In this document: piece after piece, positions 62,965 through 64,000 of the stretch
How the letters are laid out: every line of letters starts with the position of its first letter
Position numbering within the stretch: the stretch's first letter is position 1
Source: Trueperella pyogenes
Lineage (GTDB): Bacteria; Actinomycetota; Actinomycetes; Actinomycetales; Actinomycetaceae
Direction of reading: 5' to 3'
Assembly (NCBI RefSeq): GCF_001070855.1
Contig: NZ_JVLH01000003.1
Location: 124,001-188,000 of the forward strand
Length of the DNA stretch: 64,000 bases
Notes under the pieces: model-generated
The model's database searches: none
Told to the model about the DNA's origin: nothing
What the model saw: only the letters and a program-made list of their open reading frames with translations
Made by a program: the position numbers and the translations under genes

Positions 62965-64000
62965 TTACATCTTTGCAATGGCAGTGACAAAATCATCCAG
63001 ATAGCTGCGAGTTGAATATGCGCCATCATCGGGAACTTTGTCGAAACCAACGATGAAAATCACCTGGTGCCCCTTCGAGGTCGACACCACGCCGGCAAGT
63101 GAAGAGACCGCCGAAAGAGAGCCCGTCTTCGCTTGCGCATTACCAGCCACAACCTCGTCATTCAAGCGGTGTGCGAGGGTTCCCTGTACGCCCGCCCAGG
63201 GCAGGTTTCGGACCACTCGTGGCGCAGCGGGCTGCGAGGCCTCGAAACCCTGGGAAAGAATTGCCGCCAAGGTCTTTGGCGCAATCCGGTCATTCGAGGA
63301 CAGGCCCGAGCAGTCGTCCAGCGAGAGCTGATCCGTGGGAATTCCGCGATCCGCCAAGGTTTTTTCAAGATTCTTGACCGCACCATCGAATGTCACTTCA
63401 GAGCCTGCCTGACGCGCCGCAAAGTGACAATACTGGTCTGCAAGGGTGTTATCTGTGTGGTAGAGCATCCAGCGAATCTGCTCATCAAGGCTTGCGGACT
63501 GAACAGATGCGATCCGGTTCGCACCCTGCGGGGCTGCGCCTCGGACGCCAAAATCAACGGAGATCCCCTGTTCACTGAGTTTTTGCGCGAAAACCTCCGC
63601 AACATTGGAGATTGAGTCGGGGTAGAACTCATTGGACTTCGGGTAGGTGCGACCTGCATCGATCGCATAGGGAGCAAGCTGGCCTTCGTAGCCGGCAACC
63701 TGCTGTTCGCTCCACGAGGCGGGACGCTTGGTGTCGGCAAAGAGCGCGGGAGCCGCGTGAAGCTCGACGTGAGAAATTCCCTTAGAGACCAAGGCATTCG
63801 CCGTGTCTTTCGCAAGGGTTTCAAGGCCTGCGCGCCCACTGACCTCAAGGGAGTTGGTTCCCTCACCCAAGAGAAGGTCGCCTTCTCCTTCGAGGTAGAT
63901 GTCGTCATCACTTTGGGCAACCGAGGTCGTCAGGTGCGCATTGGGGTCCAGGTGGCTGAGAGCGGTATAGGCCGTGAGGATCTTGGTGATTGAAGCCGGA
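62965..64000 (-). CDS. dacB: D-alanyl-D-alanine carboxypeptidase/endopeptidase (PBP4, S13 family), C-terminal 345 residues
   Basis: Peptidoglycan carboxypeptidase. The catalytic SxxK is seen near the window edge (PASITKILTAYTAL), SxN in CSGLSSNDRI and KTG in AQAKTGSLSAVSSLAG, so the penicillin-binding core is complete. The open frame runs off the right edge, so the N-terminus with its signal peptide is missing. First gene in transcription order of the dacB-to-fol cluster. Confidence 0.92.
   Translation of the reverse strand, partial: PASITKILTAYTALSHLDPNAHLTTSVAQSDDDIYLEGEGDLLLGEGTNSLEVSGRAGLETLAKDTANALVSKGISHVELHAAPALFADTKRPASWSEQQVAGYEGQLAPYAIDAGRTYPKSNEFYPDSISNVAEVFAQKLSEQGISVDFGVRGAAPQGANRIASVQSASLDEQIRWMLYHTDNTLADQYCHFAARQAGSEVTFDGAVKNLEKTLADRGIPTDQLSLDDCSGLSSNDRIAPKTLAAILSQGFEASQPAAPRVVRNLPWAGVQGTLAHRLNDEVVAGNAQAKTGSLSAVSSLAGVVSTSKGHQVIFIVGFDKVPDDGAYSTRSYLDDFVTAIAKM

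Noticed and set aside
1-64000. Search for CRISPR arrays, tRNA/rRNA genes, insertion sequences, integrase or prophage genes
   Set aside because: No regularly spaced repeats, cloverleaf sequences, transposase or phage motifs were found; gaps between genes are all shorter than 300 bases.

Overview
The window looks like chromosomal DNA of a host-associated, moderately GC-rich actinobacterium, most likely Actinomycetaceae (Schaalia/Actinomyces-like). The reasons are the gene order dacB - Rv3626c-type protein - tilS - hpt - ftsH - folE - folP - folB/folK - DUF3180, the radA-disA pair, a BldC-type regulator beside a 32-residue AURKAIP1/COX24-type ribosomal protein, menaquinone as the apparent quinone, and sugar ABC importers without their own ATPase. 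The species assignment is inference. I see no tRNA or rRNA genes, no CRISPR, no insertion sequence and no prophage. The genes look intact, the two at the window edges are cut, and no gap between genes exceeds 300 bases.

Region 1 (1-7.2 kb, minus strand): a geranylgeranyl-reductase-type flavoprotein followed by nuoA-B-C-D-E-F-G (nuoG cut by the window start), i.e. the NADH-to-menaquinone entry of the respiratory chain. Region 2 (7.4-16.7 kb): a carbohydrate locus with a GH36-type alpha-galactosidase, a three-gene CUT1 importer, a sortase-anchored DUF4874/DUF4832 surface protein, a ROK-family repressor and a Gfo/Idh/MocA oxidoreductase. A near-perfect TTTGTCAA...TTGACAAA palindrome sits in the divergent promoter and a related site sits before the oxidoreductase, suggesting one ROK regulon. 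Region 3 (16.8-23.2 kb): menG, menF, an HtrA-type protease, menD and menC.

Region 4 (23.2-36.3 kb): a second glycan locus. On the minus strand are a GH112 galactosyl-N-acetylhexosamine phosphorylase, a second CUT1 importer and a GH42 beta-galactosidase whose 3' end almost touches menC. Divergent from it is a four-gene operon of SIS isomerase/deaminase, ROK sugar kinase, PfkB kinase and class II aldolase, followed by a convergent intracellular GH20 hexosaminidase. Together they suggest import of host mucin- or milk-type oligosaccharides, phosphorolysis to galactose 1-phosphate plus HexNAc, and HexNAc breakdown by a tagatose-type route without PTS. A HexNAc-6-phosphate deacetylase is needed but absent here.

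Region 5 (36.4-47.7 kb): menB, a secreted Ala/Gln-rich membrane-tailed protein, an unknown 395-residue protein, fructose-bisphosphate aldolase, a small XRE regulator, an L,D-transpeptidase, menE, menA, a PLDc_N-type membrane protein, a histidine phosphatase, the 32-residue ribosomal protein and a BldC-type regulator. Region 6 (47.9-52.8 kb): K+ uptake (trkH/trkA type), radA and the c-di-AMP synthase gene disA, a coherent c-di-AMP/potassium neighbourhood. Region 7 (52.9-64 kb, minus strand): the housekeeping cluster dacB-to-DUF3180, with two oddities: a FolB-FolK fusion with a very long low-complexity tail, and an Rv3626c-type protein that has lost its HExxH zinc motif.

Across the window most of the menaquinone pathway is present (menA, B, C, D, E, F, G) but scattered over about 30 kb in many transcription units and interleaved with glycan genes. 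Also notable is a strong excess of the word CGAGGCC on both strands, including six copies of the 10-mer CGAGGCCTCG.
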